In this document: positions 5,080 through 13,022 of the stretch, one piece after another
Position numbering within the stretch: the first letter of the stretch is position 1
Layout of the letters: every line of letters begins with the position of its first letter
Assembly (NCBI GenBank): GCA_934646965.1
Contig: CAKUEZ010000056.1
Coordinates: 1-13,637 of the forward strand
Direction: 5' to 3'
DNA: 13,637 nucleotides
From: an uncultured Collinsella sp.
GTDB taxonomy: Bacteria; Actinomycetota; Coriobacteriia; Coriobacteriales; Coriobacteriaceae
Notes under the pieces: model-generated
Told to the model about the DNA's origin: nothing
Databases searched by the model: none
What the model saw: only the letters and a program-made list of their open reading frames with translations
Position numbers and translations under genes: made by a program

Positions 5080-5110
5080 ATGTGACAAAGGGACAGCCCC
5101 TTTGTCACAT
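5080..5110. repeat. 31-bp palindromic repeat, copy 2, overlapping the helicase stop
   Basis: Same element as at 4312-4342 with two differences. Read on the minus strand it supplies the last codon (ATG) and the TGA stop of the helicase-nuclease gene, so it lies at the 3' end of a gene just as copy 1 does. Confidence 0.75.
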
Positions 5111-8100
5111 TCTGGAGTTCTCGACAAGCCAGCGCTCGTAGGCGCGCTGTATGACCTCAGTCTTGTCGGCCTTTTTGCGGCAGCTCTTTTGTTCCTCAAT
5201 GGCCAGCTCGTAGACATTGCTCTGTTCAAAAGCGCTGGTATCCCAGGCGCCATGCTCAATGCGGGCCCATACGGCGTCAATAAGTTGCTCGAGCTCGGCA
5301 ATGTCGTCGGCGGTGGCGGTCGTCGAGAACGGCGGGCGTAGCTCGCCCGTTGCCTTGTCGGGTTCCACATAGTAGTCACCCATGGAGGTGACGGTATAGC
5401 CGCAAAACTCGGGCGACGCTTCGACGAGCAGCTTGTAGAACTTGAGCTGGCGGTGATAGCCAGCGGGTACCTCCTTGCCAAAGCCGGTCTTGTAGTCGAC
5501 GATCTGCACCGTTTTAGCTGCATCGTCAACGAGGAGCAAATCGAGAAAGCCAAAGAGCGGGGTTCCACCGACAGTTAGACACTGCATGTTCGCTTCCGTG
5601 ATGCATCGATAACCACGTACATGCTCGACAAGCCAAGGGACAAACGCCTGGCAAATGCGCTCGAAGCGCTCCGAATAGCGATGGACATCCTCGGGGGCAA
5701 AATCGAGCCACGAAATCTGCTGGCGGTATTCGGCCTCAATTGATTCAATCGCCGCTTCGCCATTGGCCGCCATTCGATTAACGATCTCCTCGAGCATCGC
5801 GTGAACGATGGTGCCAAACTCGGTCTGAATCGTGGGCGCCGTAGGCAGACGCACGATCTGCTTTTCGGGGAAGTGCAGGCTATTTGCGCATCCAGACTCG
5901 TAGGCCACAAAGTTATTGAGCGCTGTGGCAGAGAGAAACTTCACGTCGGTGTGGGGCTCCAAAAGCGCACGGAGCTCGGGCGTGTCGAACACGTAGTTGT
6001 CGCGCCATTCGGTTTCGATGGCGGTGCTGAGCTGGTCCGCCTCGACGGTGACTTCGCAAGAGTCGATAAGCCCCGTGAGCTCCTGCAGCGCCGATCCGCC
6101 GGCACGGTACAGCTCAAGATGACGTTTGGCGCGCGTAATGGCGACAAACAGCAGGCGACGCGCGTCGTCATCATCCTTTTCGTCACGAATCAGCAGGTTG
6201 GACGGGTACAGGCTCATGCCGCCGGCACCTTTGTGCCAGGAAGAGTCGTCGGCGTCGAGCAGGTAGACGCAGTCGAATTCCAGGCCTTTCGAGCTATGCG
6301 CGCTGGTGAGGCGAACGGCTCCCGGGGTGCCAAGATCGATCGATGCATCGATGCTCACACCAAACTTTTGAGCGGCATCGAGCTTGTCGACAATATCGGA
6401 CAGGCGAAGCGCACGTCCCATACGGCGCGCGTCTCCCATTTCACCTTCGGCAAAGGTGAGCAGGGCGCGGATGCCGGCATTGAATTCGGCGGCGCCCAGT
6501 GGATCTTGTTCTTTGCAATCCTGATAATAGCCAAGGCTGCTTTCGACAATCTTAAAGAGCAGCGGCCTGACGGGGGAGGCGCTGGCTTCTGCCGCCCATT
6601 GCATAAGGCTGTCGTACAGCTCTTTGACGCGGGTGTTATCGCTCTCGTGCATAGCGGCGATCCAGTCACCGTGATGCTCACGCTTGGCGTTGAGCGCAAA
6701 CGCAACGGATGACGGATGATCTCCGCCCAGCTCGGTGGCGCAAATGATCTGGGGAAGATAGCTACTAGCGATTTCCTTCTGCCCGTGAGCGAGTGCGGTC
6801 ACACATCGCAGCAACGCCAGCGTCGTCTGCATGCGCTCGGAGGCAAAGAGATTCTGCCGTTCGCGATAGGAGAACGGCACGTTTTCCTTAACGAGGAAGG
6901 GGATCAGCGAGCGCAAGGTGGCATGCTTGGCGGAGATGACTACAATTCCTTCGTTGGGGTCTTCGCAGCCATCGAGATAGCCGGCATCGATTCGCTGCTT
7001 AATGCTTGCGGCGACGGCAGCGTATTCCTCGGCTTTACTGGTATAGACGTTCTCGCTAAAGCTGACCTGATCGCCTTGGGGCCTAAACGCCTCGATTGAC
7101 TTGTTCGAGCTGGCATCGAGTCGGTATTCGATCTGCTGTGCGACGGCCTGACCAAGCTCAACGATGGTCGGCGTGGAGCGGTAGTTGGTCTTGAGCAAGA
7201 TGCTGCGGGGCGAGAATTCGGCAGCAAACTGGTTGGCGCACTCGATTGTGGCGCCCTGAAAACGCATGATTGCCTGGTCGTCGTCGCCGACAGCCATGAT
7301 ATTGGGTATGTCGACGTCGGCGCAGAGCAGCTCGATGATGCGCATCTGGGCACCGTTGGTGTCCTGGAATTCGTCAACCTGAATATAGGTATAGGTGTCT
7401 TGGAGCGCTTGACGAAGCGCATTGCTGTGCTCGACGGCGTCGACAAAATCGCCGATCATATCGTCGTAATCGTAGAGATGATGCTGGTCGAGCTCATTTT
7501 GGTAGCGACGCACAACGTTGCAAGCAGCCTTAAGCCGTTCGCTTTGCTCGGCAATCTTAAACGTGCGCCCCTGGGAATTGCTGCCTCCAAAGAAGGCGTC
7601 GCGCACCTTGGTATATCCCGACGACTTGCCCTTCTCGTCAATAAGCTCGGTTCGGCGAACGGTGTCACGCAACTCAAGGATATAGGGCACGTATGTGCCG
7701 GCGGGGCAGTCGACCGGGCGGGTGAGCGACGTGGGCGCCATGCCGCAGGCGCGTTCGACTTCCTCCCCAAAATGCTCCGCCAGTGCAGCGCTTGCCCTTC
7801 CGCAGGCAAGTGTAAGCAGCTCGGAATGCTCGGTGAGCCAAGCGGCGGCATCGATATTCTGCTGTGCGATGGCGCTCAGCGTGTCGTAGTCCAGGCCGCT
7901 GCGTTTGATCTTGGAGACAAAGCCGATCATCTTGCCAATATTTGGAGCGGGACCGTCTGGTGACCCTCCGCCTAACGGAGAGCCAAAGGGCAGCGATTTA
8001 AGCAACCGGTCGAAGATCTCTTGTTGGTGCAGACTCGTGACGAGCGTGTCGGTCGAAGGACGTGCGAAGTACTCGGGATGGCGCGACCTGACGCTGCTCG

Positions 8101-8392
8101 CAAATCCGTGGAAGGTGTAGACCTCGATGCCGTACGCGTCGCGACCGATCAGCTCAATCAGGCGCTTGCGCATGGCCTCGGCGCCCGCTTCGGTATAGGT
8201 GAGGCAGAGGATGTTGCGTGGGGCCGCATCGCGCTTGGCCAGGATGTTTGCCGCGCGCAGGCTCAGCAGCTGCGTCTTGCCGGTGCCGGGACCGGCAATA
8301 ACGAGCAGTGGTCCATCCAGGCATTCGACGGCTTCGCGCTGCTCGGGGTTCAATCGCTCAAGCGATGCGATGAGTTCGGGGGTCATGTTCAC
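5105..8392 (-). CDS. UvrD/Rep-type SF1 helicase with C-terminal PD-(D/E)XK nuclease domain
   Basis: A protein of about 1095 residues coupling a DNA motor to a nuclease, in the manner of AddAB/AdnAB/RecB end-processing enzymes. Helicase motifs, numbered from ATG 8386: Walker A AGPGTGKT (31-38), motif II VDEFQDTN (337-344), motif III GDDDQAIMRFQG (367-378), motif IV NYRST (401-405), motif V SAHSSKGLEFD (695-705) and motif VI AITRAKR (749-755). The nuclease domain shows His862 in the GTIVHAMLEE helix, Asp949 in GFLDLLL, Asp964-Tyr-Lys966 and the QLKFY motif (980-984), so both activities look intact. No iron-sulfur cysteine set is visible. GTG 8392 is chosen because an AGGTGA ribosome site overlapping the upstream gene's stop lies 7 bases before it; ATG 8386 is the alternative. 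The gene follows a WYL regulator in one operon. Likely role: double-strand break or stalled-fork repair. Confidence 0.88.
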   Translation of the reverse strand: MNMTPELIASLERLNPEQREAVECLDGPLLVIAGPGTGKTQLLSLRAANILAKRDAAPRNILCLTYTEAGAEAMRKRLIELIGRDAYGIEVYTFHGFASSVRSRHPEYFARPSTDTLVTSLHQQEIFDRLLKSLPFGSPLGGGSPDGPAPNIGKMIGFVSKIKRSGLDYDTLSAIAQQNIDAAAWLTEHSELLTLACGRASAALAEHFGEEVERACGMAPTSLTRPVDCPAGTYVPYILELRDTVRRTELIDEKGKSSGYTKVRDAFFGGSNSQGRTFKIAEQSERLKAACNVVRRYQNELDQHHLYDYDDMIGDFVDAVEHSNALRQALQDTYTYIQVDEFQDTNGAQMRIIELLCADVDIPNIMAVGDDDQAIMRFQGATIECANQFAAEFSPRSILLKTNYRSTPTIVELGQAVAQQIEYRLDASSNKSIEAFRPQGDQVSFSENVYTSKAEEYAAVAASIKQRIDAGYLDGCEDPNEGIVVISAKHATLRSLIPFLVKENVPFSYRERQNLFASERMQTTLALLRCVTALAHGQKEIASSYLPQIICATELGGDHPSSVAFALNAKREHHGDWIAAMHESDNTRVKELYDSLMQWAAEASASPVRPLLFKIVESSLGYYQDCKEQDPLGAAEFNAGIRALLTFAEGEMGDARRMGRALRLSDIVDKLDAAQKFGVSIDASIDLGTPGAVRLTSAHSSKGLEFDCVYLLDADDSSWHKGAGGMSLYPSNLLIRDEKDDDDARRLLFVAITRAKRHLELYRAGGSALQELTGLIDSCEVTVEADQLSTAIETEWRDNYVFDTPELRALLEPHTDVKFLSATALNNFVAYESGCANSLHFPEKQIVRLPTAPTIQTEFGTIVHAMLEEIVNRMAANGEAAIESIEAEYRQQISWLDFAPEDVHRYSERFERICQAFVPWLVEHVRGYRCITEANMQCLTVGGTPLFGFLDLLLVDDAAKTVQIVDYKTGFGKEVPAGYHRQLKFYKLLVEASPEFCGYTVTSMGDYYVEPDKATGELRPPFSTTATADDIAELEQLIDAVWARIEHGAWDTSAFEQSNVYELAIEEQKSCRKKADKTEVIQRAYERWLVENSRM

Positions 8393-8399
8393 GGCGATA

Positions 8400-9410
8400 T
8401 CACCTGTCTTCTTGGTAGAGCGCTCGCGTGTCGTCGAGATATTTGAGATACGTATCGATGGCGCTCTGCGGCTGAACGATTTTAATGAAGGTGCTGAGCT
8501 GCAGCAGCCAGCCAAAGAACTGCGGCGACAGCGGGGCCTTGACGGTTGCTAACAAGCGCCCATCCTGGTTTTCAAACACGACGGCGTTGAGCCCGAACTT
8601 GTCAATGAGCGGGTTCATCGCACGATCGTTGAGTTCCAGTACCACGGTGGTTTTGTCGGCGGCATAGACGCCAAACGATGGTGAAACGTGATCCTCAAGC
8701 ACATAGCCCGCAATGCGAGGATCCTTGGTCGCGGGCTCCCCGGACACCTCAACATCGAGCATGCGATCGACGCGATAAGGAGTGAACGGCTGATGGCCCG
8801 AGCCGGCGTTAGCCCATTTGTCCCTAAATCCAATCATGTAATAGAACTCGTCGGAGTAGATAAGGCGCACGGGCGTAAGCTCGTAGGTCTTGCCGTCATG
8901 ATTCAAGGCCTTTTGCTTGGCGGCGTCGTAGTGGAAGTAACGAAACCGAATCTTTCGCCTTTCACGCATTGCCTGCTGAATCAGATCGATGTTGAGCAGG
9001 GCATCGGAGTTTTGCATCTTCACACGCGAGGGCACGTCGACGCGTTTGTGCATAAGCTCGCGCTCGCCCAGGCTGGCGAGGCTCTGAAGCTTGCCGATGA
9101 GATGGTCGGTCAACTCATCGGTCAAAAACGGCGAACTCTGTACGGCGTCGACAAGCATGATGAGCTCTTGCAGGTCGAGCGGGCGTGAGGCTAGCGCCCA
9201 TTCCTTGCCAACGCGCTGGTCAACGTCGAGTCCAAAGTCACGAAGCGTTTTCAGGTCGCGATAGATGGCCTTTCGCTCGGCCTCGAGGTCGTAATAGGCG
9301 AGCTCCTCGATAATCTGCTGTGTCGTGAGCCCGTGCGTGCTGTCGGTCTTTTCCATCAAGGTTTTAAGCAGGAACAGAAGCCTGAGCTTTTGATTTGGTC
9401 TGTTCGCCAC
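8400..9410 (-). CDS. WYL-domain transcriptional regulator
   Basis: A 336-residue regulator with an N-terminal winged helix-turn-helix (about residues 5-70, including the segment RKAIYRDLKTLRDFG). A WYL domain follows at about residues 140-222, with IRFRYFHYD, then LTPVRLIYSDEFYYMIGF, then FTPYRVDRM, and a C-terminal WCX-like extension to the end. The name-giving Trp-Tyr-Leu is Tyr-Tyr-Met here, a common kind of variation. WYL domains in PafBC and in phage-defence regulators bind nucleic acids or nucleotides and switch genes in response to DNA damage. The frame is open to 9578, but GTG 9410 has a clear AAAGGAG ribosome site 6 bases upstream and gives a standard N-terminus. Its stop overlaps the helicase gene's ribosome site, so the two are cotranscribed and probably coupled. 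Confidence 0.87.
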   Translation of the reverse strand: MANRPNQKLRLLFLLKTLMEKTDSTHGLTTQQIIEELAYYDLEAERKAIYRDLKTLRDFGLDVDQRVGKEWALASRPLDLQELIMLVDAVQSSPFLTDELTDHLIGKLQSLASLGERELMHKRVDVPSRVKMQNSDALLNIDLIQQAMRERRKIRFRYFHYDAAKQKALNHDGKTYELTPVRLIYSDEFYYMIGFRDKWANAGSGHQPFTPYRVDRMLDVEVSGEPATKDPRIAGYVLEDHVSPSFGVYAADKTTVVLELNDRAMNPLIDKFGLNAVVFENQDGRLLATVKAPLSPQFFGWLLQLSTFIKIVQPQSAIDTYLKYLDDTRALYQEDR

Positions 9411-9424
9411 GATGTCTCCTTTCG

Positions 9425-9443
9425 CCGGCAGCGTATCAGCCGG
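9425..9443. promoter_or_regulatory. Small palindrome upstream of the WYL gene
   Basis: CCGGC and GCCGG flank AGCGTATCA just upstream (minus-strand sense) of the WYL gene's ribosome site. It is a candidate autoregulatory site. A TACAAT on the minus strand at 9480-9475 is a possible -10 box without a good partner. Confidence 0.25.
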
Positions 9444-9582
9444 AGATACAAAACAAGACCCGTTATTGGGACTCATTGTAGCCCGTGCGCCCGTAGTATT
9501 CGCAGCAACAAGAGCTCGAAAAGGGCGAAAGGTAGGTAAACGGAATCTGATGGCTTGGCTGGCTGGTGTGACATGCACTCTG

Positions 9583-9611
9583 TTGGCTTGGAGCCGGTTC
9601 CGGTTTACAAG
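9583..9611 (+). promoter_or_regulatory. Putative promoter of rtcB
   Basis: TTGGCT (9583-9588) and TACAAG (9606-9611) are separated by exactly 17 bases. Transcription would start near 9618, leaving a leader of about 14 bases with the AGGAGA ribosome site before ATG 9632. The interval 9411-9582 holds the divergent WYL promoter region and nothing else recognisable. Confidence 0.45.
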
Positions 9612-9631
9612 GATCAGACAGGAGAAATGCG

Positions 9632-10729
9632 ATGGCAGACATTAAAGTCTTTGCCGAGAATCTTGAGGATTCAACCAAGGAGCAGATCGAGGAGATTTCC
9701 AGCTGCCCGGCGTTTGAAGGCGCCAAGATCCGTATCATGCCCGATGCCCATAAGGGCAAGGGCTGCGTGATTGGCTTTACGGCAAACTTGGGCGACAAGG
9801 TGATTCCCAACCTGGTGGGAGTCGACATCGGATGCGGGATGTATTGCGTGCCGCTTGCGGAGACCATTGCGCGCGACGACCTCATTCAGTTCAATCGCGA
9901 TGTGAAGCGCGCGGTGCCCACGGGCTTTAGCCTTCATCGCGACCCTGCCTGCGTACTCGCGAACTTTGACATGGAATCGCGCGATTGGTTGCAGGATAAA
10001 CGCAAAGTAGAGCGCTCCATGGGCACGCTGGGCGGCGGCAACCACTTCATTGAACTCGACGAGGACGAGGATGGGCGCCAATATCTGGTCGTGCACACCG
10101 GCTCGCGCAACATGGGCAAGCAGACGGCGGAGCACCATCAGGCGCTGGCGCAGAAGACGTGCACGGCAGATATCCCCGACGAGCTTAAGTATCTCGTTGG
10201 AGATCTTTCTGCCGAGTATCTCGTCGACATGCATAACTGCCAACGCTTTTCGGATCAGAATCGCAAGGCGATTGTCGCACAGATTGTTGAGCGTACGGGA
10301 ATTCGACTCGACGGAGACGGCTTTACCACCATGCACAACTACATCTCGGAAGGCGGCATGATTCGCAAGGGTGCCATTAGCGCTCATGCGGGAGAGATGG
10401 TGCTGATTCCGTTTAATATGCGCGACGGTGCCGTTATTGCACGCGGCAAGGGGAACGAGGATTGGAACTGCTCAGCGCCGCACGGGACGGGTCGCGCGAT
10501 GAGCCGTACCGAGGCGTTCCGGACGCTCGATACCAAGGTGTTCGTTGACGAGATGTGCGAGGCCGGCATCTACTGTCCGAGCGCATGTGAGACGACGCTC
10601 GACGAATCGCCCGAAGCGTATAAGCCTGCGGATGATGTGCTGCGACTCATGGGCCCGACGGTCGATGTTATTCACCGGCTCAAGCCGATTTGGAATTTTA
10701 AGGCCACCGGCAAGCGTGGCAGGCGTTAG
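9632..10729 (+). CDS. rtcB: RtcB family RNA ligase (3'-phosphate/2',3'-cyclic phosphate to 5'-OH)
   Basis: A 365-residue RtcB protein, on the short side for the family (E. coli RtcB is about 408). RtcB joins RNA 3'-phosphate or cyclic phosphate ends to 5'-hydroxyl ends using GTP and manganese, repairing cleaved tRNA or rRNA. The expected ligands are visible: GVDIGCGM with Asp65 and Cys68, GGGNHFIEL with Asn137 and His138, VHTGSRNMG with His155, MHNY with His235, and APHGTGRAMSR with His284, the residue that becomes guanylylated. Catalysis is therefore probably intact. No archease or RtcA gene is next to it. The next gene starts 8 bases after the stop, with its ribosome site on the rtcB stop codon, and so belongs to the same operon. 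The divergent neighbour is a WYL regulator and helicase-nuclease, suggesting a stress or damage setting. Confidence 0.92.
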   Translation: MADIKVFAENLEDSTKEQIEEISSCPAFEGAKIRIMPDAHKGKGCVIGFTANLGDKVIPNLVGVDIGCGMYCVPLAETIARDDLIQFNRDVKRAVPTGFSLHRDPACVLANFDMESRDWLQDKRKVERSMGTLGGGNHFIELDEDEDGRQYLVVHTGSRNMGKQTAEHHQALAQKTCTADIPDELKYLVGDLSAEYLVDMHNCQRFSDQNRKAIVAQIVERTGIRLDGDGFTTMHNYISEGGMIRKGAISAHAGEMVLIPFNMRDGAVIARGKGNEDWNCSAPHGTGRAMSRTEAFRTLDTKVFVDEMCEAGIYCPSACETTLDESPEAYKPADDVLRLMGPTVDVIHRLKPIWNFKATGKRGRR

Positions 10730-10737
10730 GGGGCACG

Positions 10738-11562
10738 ATGATGCGAAAGATGAACGCTGGGGGCGACCGAATTGGACGCCCTGTGAGCATGGGCGAGATG
10801 TTGGGCCAACCAGGTGTGATGCCGTCGCTGTCTGCGAATCAGCGCGGCGGGAATCGTGGAGAGCGTGATGACGAAGGTTTTGACCTGAGTGGTTTCCACG
10901 ATCGGCTGGCTTCTGGGCTCGATCGCAGTATGGAGACGCTGGTGTTTGGAGCACCGCGCGTGTTGAAGACCGGTATGCCGGTTGATGACGCACTAGGTGG
11001 CGGCGTTGGGCTAGGTAAGCTCAGCGTGATTGGCGGTGCTCATGAAGATGTTTCGAATGTGTTGGCGCATGCGGCCTTGCGCCTGAGCGAGCAGTGCGCC
11101 GTGCTTTACGTGCCGATTCGGGAGCGTGAAGAGGATGCGATTGCCCGGCTTATTCGTGCCGAGATGGGCACTAAAGTGCCGGAGGATTCTGAAGAGCGTC
11201 AAGTCGAGGCGATTCGCGCAACGATGCGACTTAAGCAACGCAACTTGGGCATCTTTGCCGAAGACGACATGACCATGGACCTTTTAACGTGCTGGCTGCT
11301 TGGTGATCGCACGTGGATTACGGCAGCACTGAAAGACGTCGTGGTCGTAATCGACGGACTCGAGATGCTCGACGACAATCGCCCGGTAAATGCGATCCTG
11401 CGCGACATGCTCAGCCCAACATCCGCCATCCTGGCAGGCTGTTTCGCGGCGGAGGGCCAAGAGGGCGATGCAGCATTTGCTGAGGCCCACTGCAATGCCG
11501 ATGTTCTGGTCCGCATAAGTTTCGATGGCACGGAGCCCTCCTGCAAGCGAGTTTTCGGCTGA
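10738..11562 (+). CDS. RecA-fold (DnaB/RadA-like) protein with degenerate Walker A
   Basis: A 274-residue protein cotranscribed with rtcB. Residues 1-60 look disordered and glycine-rich. Residues 75-265 resemble the core of DnaB/RadA/KaiC-type ATPases: KTGMPVDDALGGGVGLGKLS (77-96) parallels the TG-x-x-x-LD-x-x-x-GG entry of those proteins, and VVVVIDGLEML (201-211) parallels Walker B. Where the P-loop GxxxxGKT should be, the sequence reads GGAHEDVSN (99-107), lacking glycine, lysine and threonine/serine, so nucleotide hydrolysis is unlikely. Usual DnaB proteins are much longer; this one has no N-terminal helicase domain. ATG 10741 is an alternative start with somewhat better spacing from the GGGGG ribosome site. 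It could be a structural or regulatory partner of RtcB or of a replication/repair complex; the fold assignment is by eye. Confidence 0.7.
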   Translation: MMRKMNAGGDRIGRPVSMGEMLGQPGVMPSLSANQRGGNRGERDDEGFDLSGFHDRLASGLDRSMETLVFGAPRVLKTGMPVDDALGGGVGLGKLSVIGGAHEDVSNVLAHAALRLSEQCAVLYVPIREREEDAIARLIRAEMGTKVPEDSEERQVEAIRATMRLKQRNLGIFAEDDMTMDLLTCWLLGDRTWITAALKDVVVVIDGLEMLDDNRPVNAILRDMLSPTSAILAGCFAAEGQEGDAAFAEAHCNADVLVRISFDGTEPSCKRVFG

Positions 11563-11726
11563 GGTCATGGCTAATAACAATTGCTCTGCCGGCAGCGCGT
11601 CTGTCAGTGGAAAGTGACCGTTCATCTGCCAAAAAGAAGCTTCTAAGTGGGCCAGGAATTACCATAGAAATTAAAGTGTTATGACCTATCAGCGCCATGA
11701 CTGAACAGCTCTGGGAAGGAGTTCAC

Positions 11727-12794
11727 ATGGGTCGTCAAGAAATTTATTTTAATCCGGTGATGGAAGAGGCCAATGGCGTAAATAAAATGGTGATGCCCTA
11801 CGTGAAAGATGCGGAGCGAACGGCGAATCCATATCAGTTTGACGTGGACCAGAACAGCTTCCCAGTGTTTAGCGATAAGAATATTAGATTTGTTCAGACC
11901 ATGATCGAACATAACTCGTCTTATGACATAGCAGACGAGACATTGGTTAGCAAAATGTACAGTGCCGTTCTTAGCGGTGATGAAGATGCCATTAAACAGG
12001 CTGTTTATTTCACCAATAAAGTGAACTCAACTCATTTGGCGGTACTGGGCAAGAGATATAGCGATGCGATCAAAGCCGGTGAAATCAAGAAAGTCGACTT
12101 CGAAACTGATATTCCTCAACTTGAAGAAAAATACAAAGAGAGTTCTCAAAAGGGTAATAGCTCCAATAGTCGGAAGTCTGAATGGTTGTTGACCGGTGGT
12201 GCAGCGTTAACCGCTCGTGAGATTATTAAAAACAAAGATGAATTAATAGAAGCCTTGAGGGACGATTCGAATGACGAGGGTGAGCACGGAGGCGCTAAGG
12301 CGGTGTATCTTATTGCTCGATATGCTGAGAATTATTTGCGTGATGAGGGTCTTACCGATTTTAAGAAAAACAATGTTTCATTTGCATCGAAATTCTGTCA
12401 CCACACATGTATAAAAGGCGGACTTGGGGATAGATATTGTATCTATGACTCAGTTGTCGGGGAGGTTCTTCCCTATTACATTTGGGCCTATTCTGATCAT
12501 ATCGATACCGCAAAAGTAAGCTATTCAAAGCTGAAGAAGTTGATTTCGGATTGCGTTAATAACGATCGGGCTACGGGTTACCAGGAGTACCGCGAGCTAT
12601 ATAGAAGCGTATGCGATGGCGTGAACCTCTGGCGAGGCAAACATCTGGAAGCGCGTTCGTCAGACGACTCTCTGGCGATCGAGCCATTTGAAGGCAGCAT
12701 TGGCTTCCAGGAGGTTGATAGGCTTATTTGGTATTACTTCAAGGGCCGTCGTCTTGACGAAGCCAAGAAGGAAATGAGGAAAATCATCAAGTAG
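11727..12794 (+). CDS. Hypothetical 355-aa protein, A/T-richer than its neighbours
   Basis: I do not recognise a family. The product is soluble, mostly helical in appearance and highly charged. It has a polar linker rich in Ser, Asn and Lys around residues 138-150, and the segment FASKFCHHTC followed by CIYDSVVGEVLPYY around residues 221-250. An 'ASK-F-H ... IYDS' pattern of this kind occurs, as far as I recall, in some helical proteins of variable genomic regions. ATG 11727 is chosen because GGAAGGAG lies 5 bases upstream; the in-frame ATG 11697 has none. Third codon positions use far more A and T than adjacent genes, pointing to horizontal acquisition. It stands alone, about 160 bases after the previous gene, and ends before a strong terminator. 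A role in phage defence or stress is possible but unproven. Confidence 0.75.
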   Translation: MGRQEIYFNPVMEEANGVNKMVMPYVKDAERTANPYQFDVDQNSFPVFSDKNIRFVQTMIEHNSSYDIADETLVSKMYSAVLSGDEDAIKQAVYFTNKVNSTHLAVLGKRYSDAIKAGEIKKVDFETDIPQLEEKYKESSQKGNSSNSRKSEWLLTGGAALTAREIIKNKDELIEALRDDSNDEGEHGGAKAVYLIARYAENYLRDEGLTDFKKNNVSFASKFCHHTCIKGGLGDRYCIYDSVVGEVLPYYIWAYSDHIDTAKVSYSKLKKLISDCVNNDRATGYQEYRELYRSVCDGVNLWRGKHLEARSSDDSLAIEPFEGSIGFQEVDRLIWYYFKGRRLDEAKKEMRKIIK

Positions 12795-12910
12795 GTCCAA
12801 CGTTCGATTGATTAACGGGAAAGCCCCGTCCAGGTTCGACATTATGTGCAGAGCTTGGGTGGCTCAAGATGCTTCAACTTCGCCCAAAGATATTCTGATT
12901 CTCGTTCTTG

Positions 12911-12940
12911 GGCCGTGCCTGGTTTGGGCACGGCCTCTTT
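12911..12940 (+). terminator. Intrinsic terminator after the 355-aa gene
   Basis: GGCCGTGCC (12911-12919) and GGCACGGCC (12927-12935) form a perfect 9-bp stem with a 7-base loop, followed by TCTTT. It lies about 115 bases after the stop. The rest of 12795-13022 shows only weak palindromes, for example CTTG/CAAG near 12860, and no gene. Confidence 0.7.
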
Positions 12941-13022
12941 CGTGTCTATGAAGATTCGAATGCTGAATTGAGATATGGGCAAGACCTACTGATGGGGATC
13001 GCTGCGGTTTCCGTATCTTCCG

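Noticed and set aside
5801..6712. Plus-strand open frame (303 codons) opposite the helicase gene
   Set aside because: It lies antisense to conserved helicase and nuclease motifs, has no ribosome site and has low-complexity composition.
9411..9578. Extended N-terminus of the WYL regulator
   Set aside because: GTG 9410 has AAAGGAG 6 bases upstream and begins at the family's usual point; the extension contains the promoter region.
12795..12860. tRNA-like GGTTCGAC segment
   Set aside because: No acceptor stem, D-arm or anticodon arm can be drawn around it.
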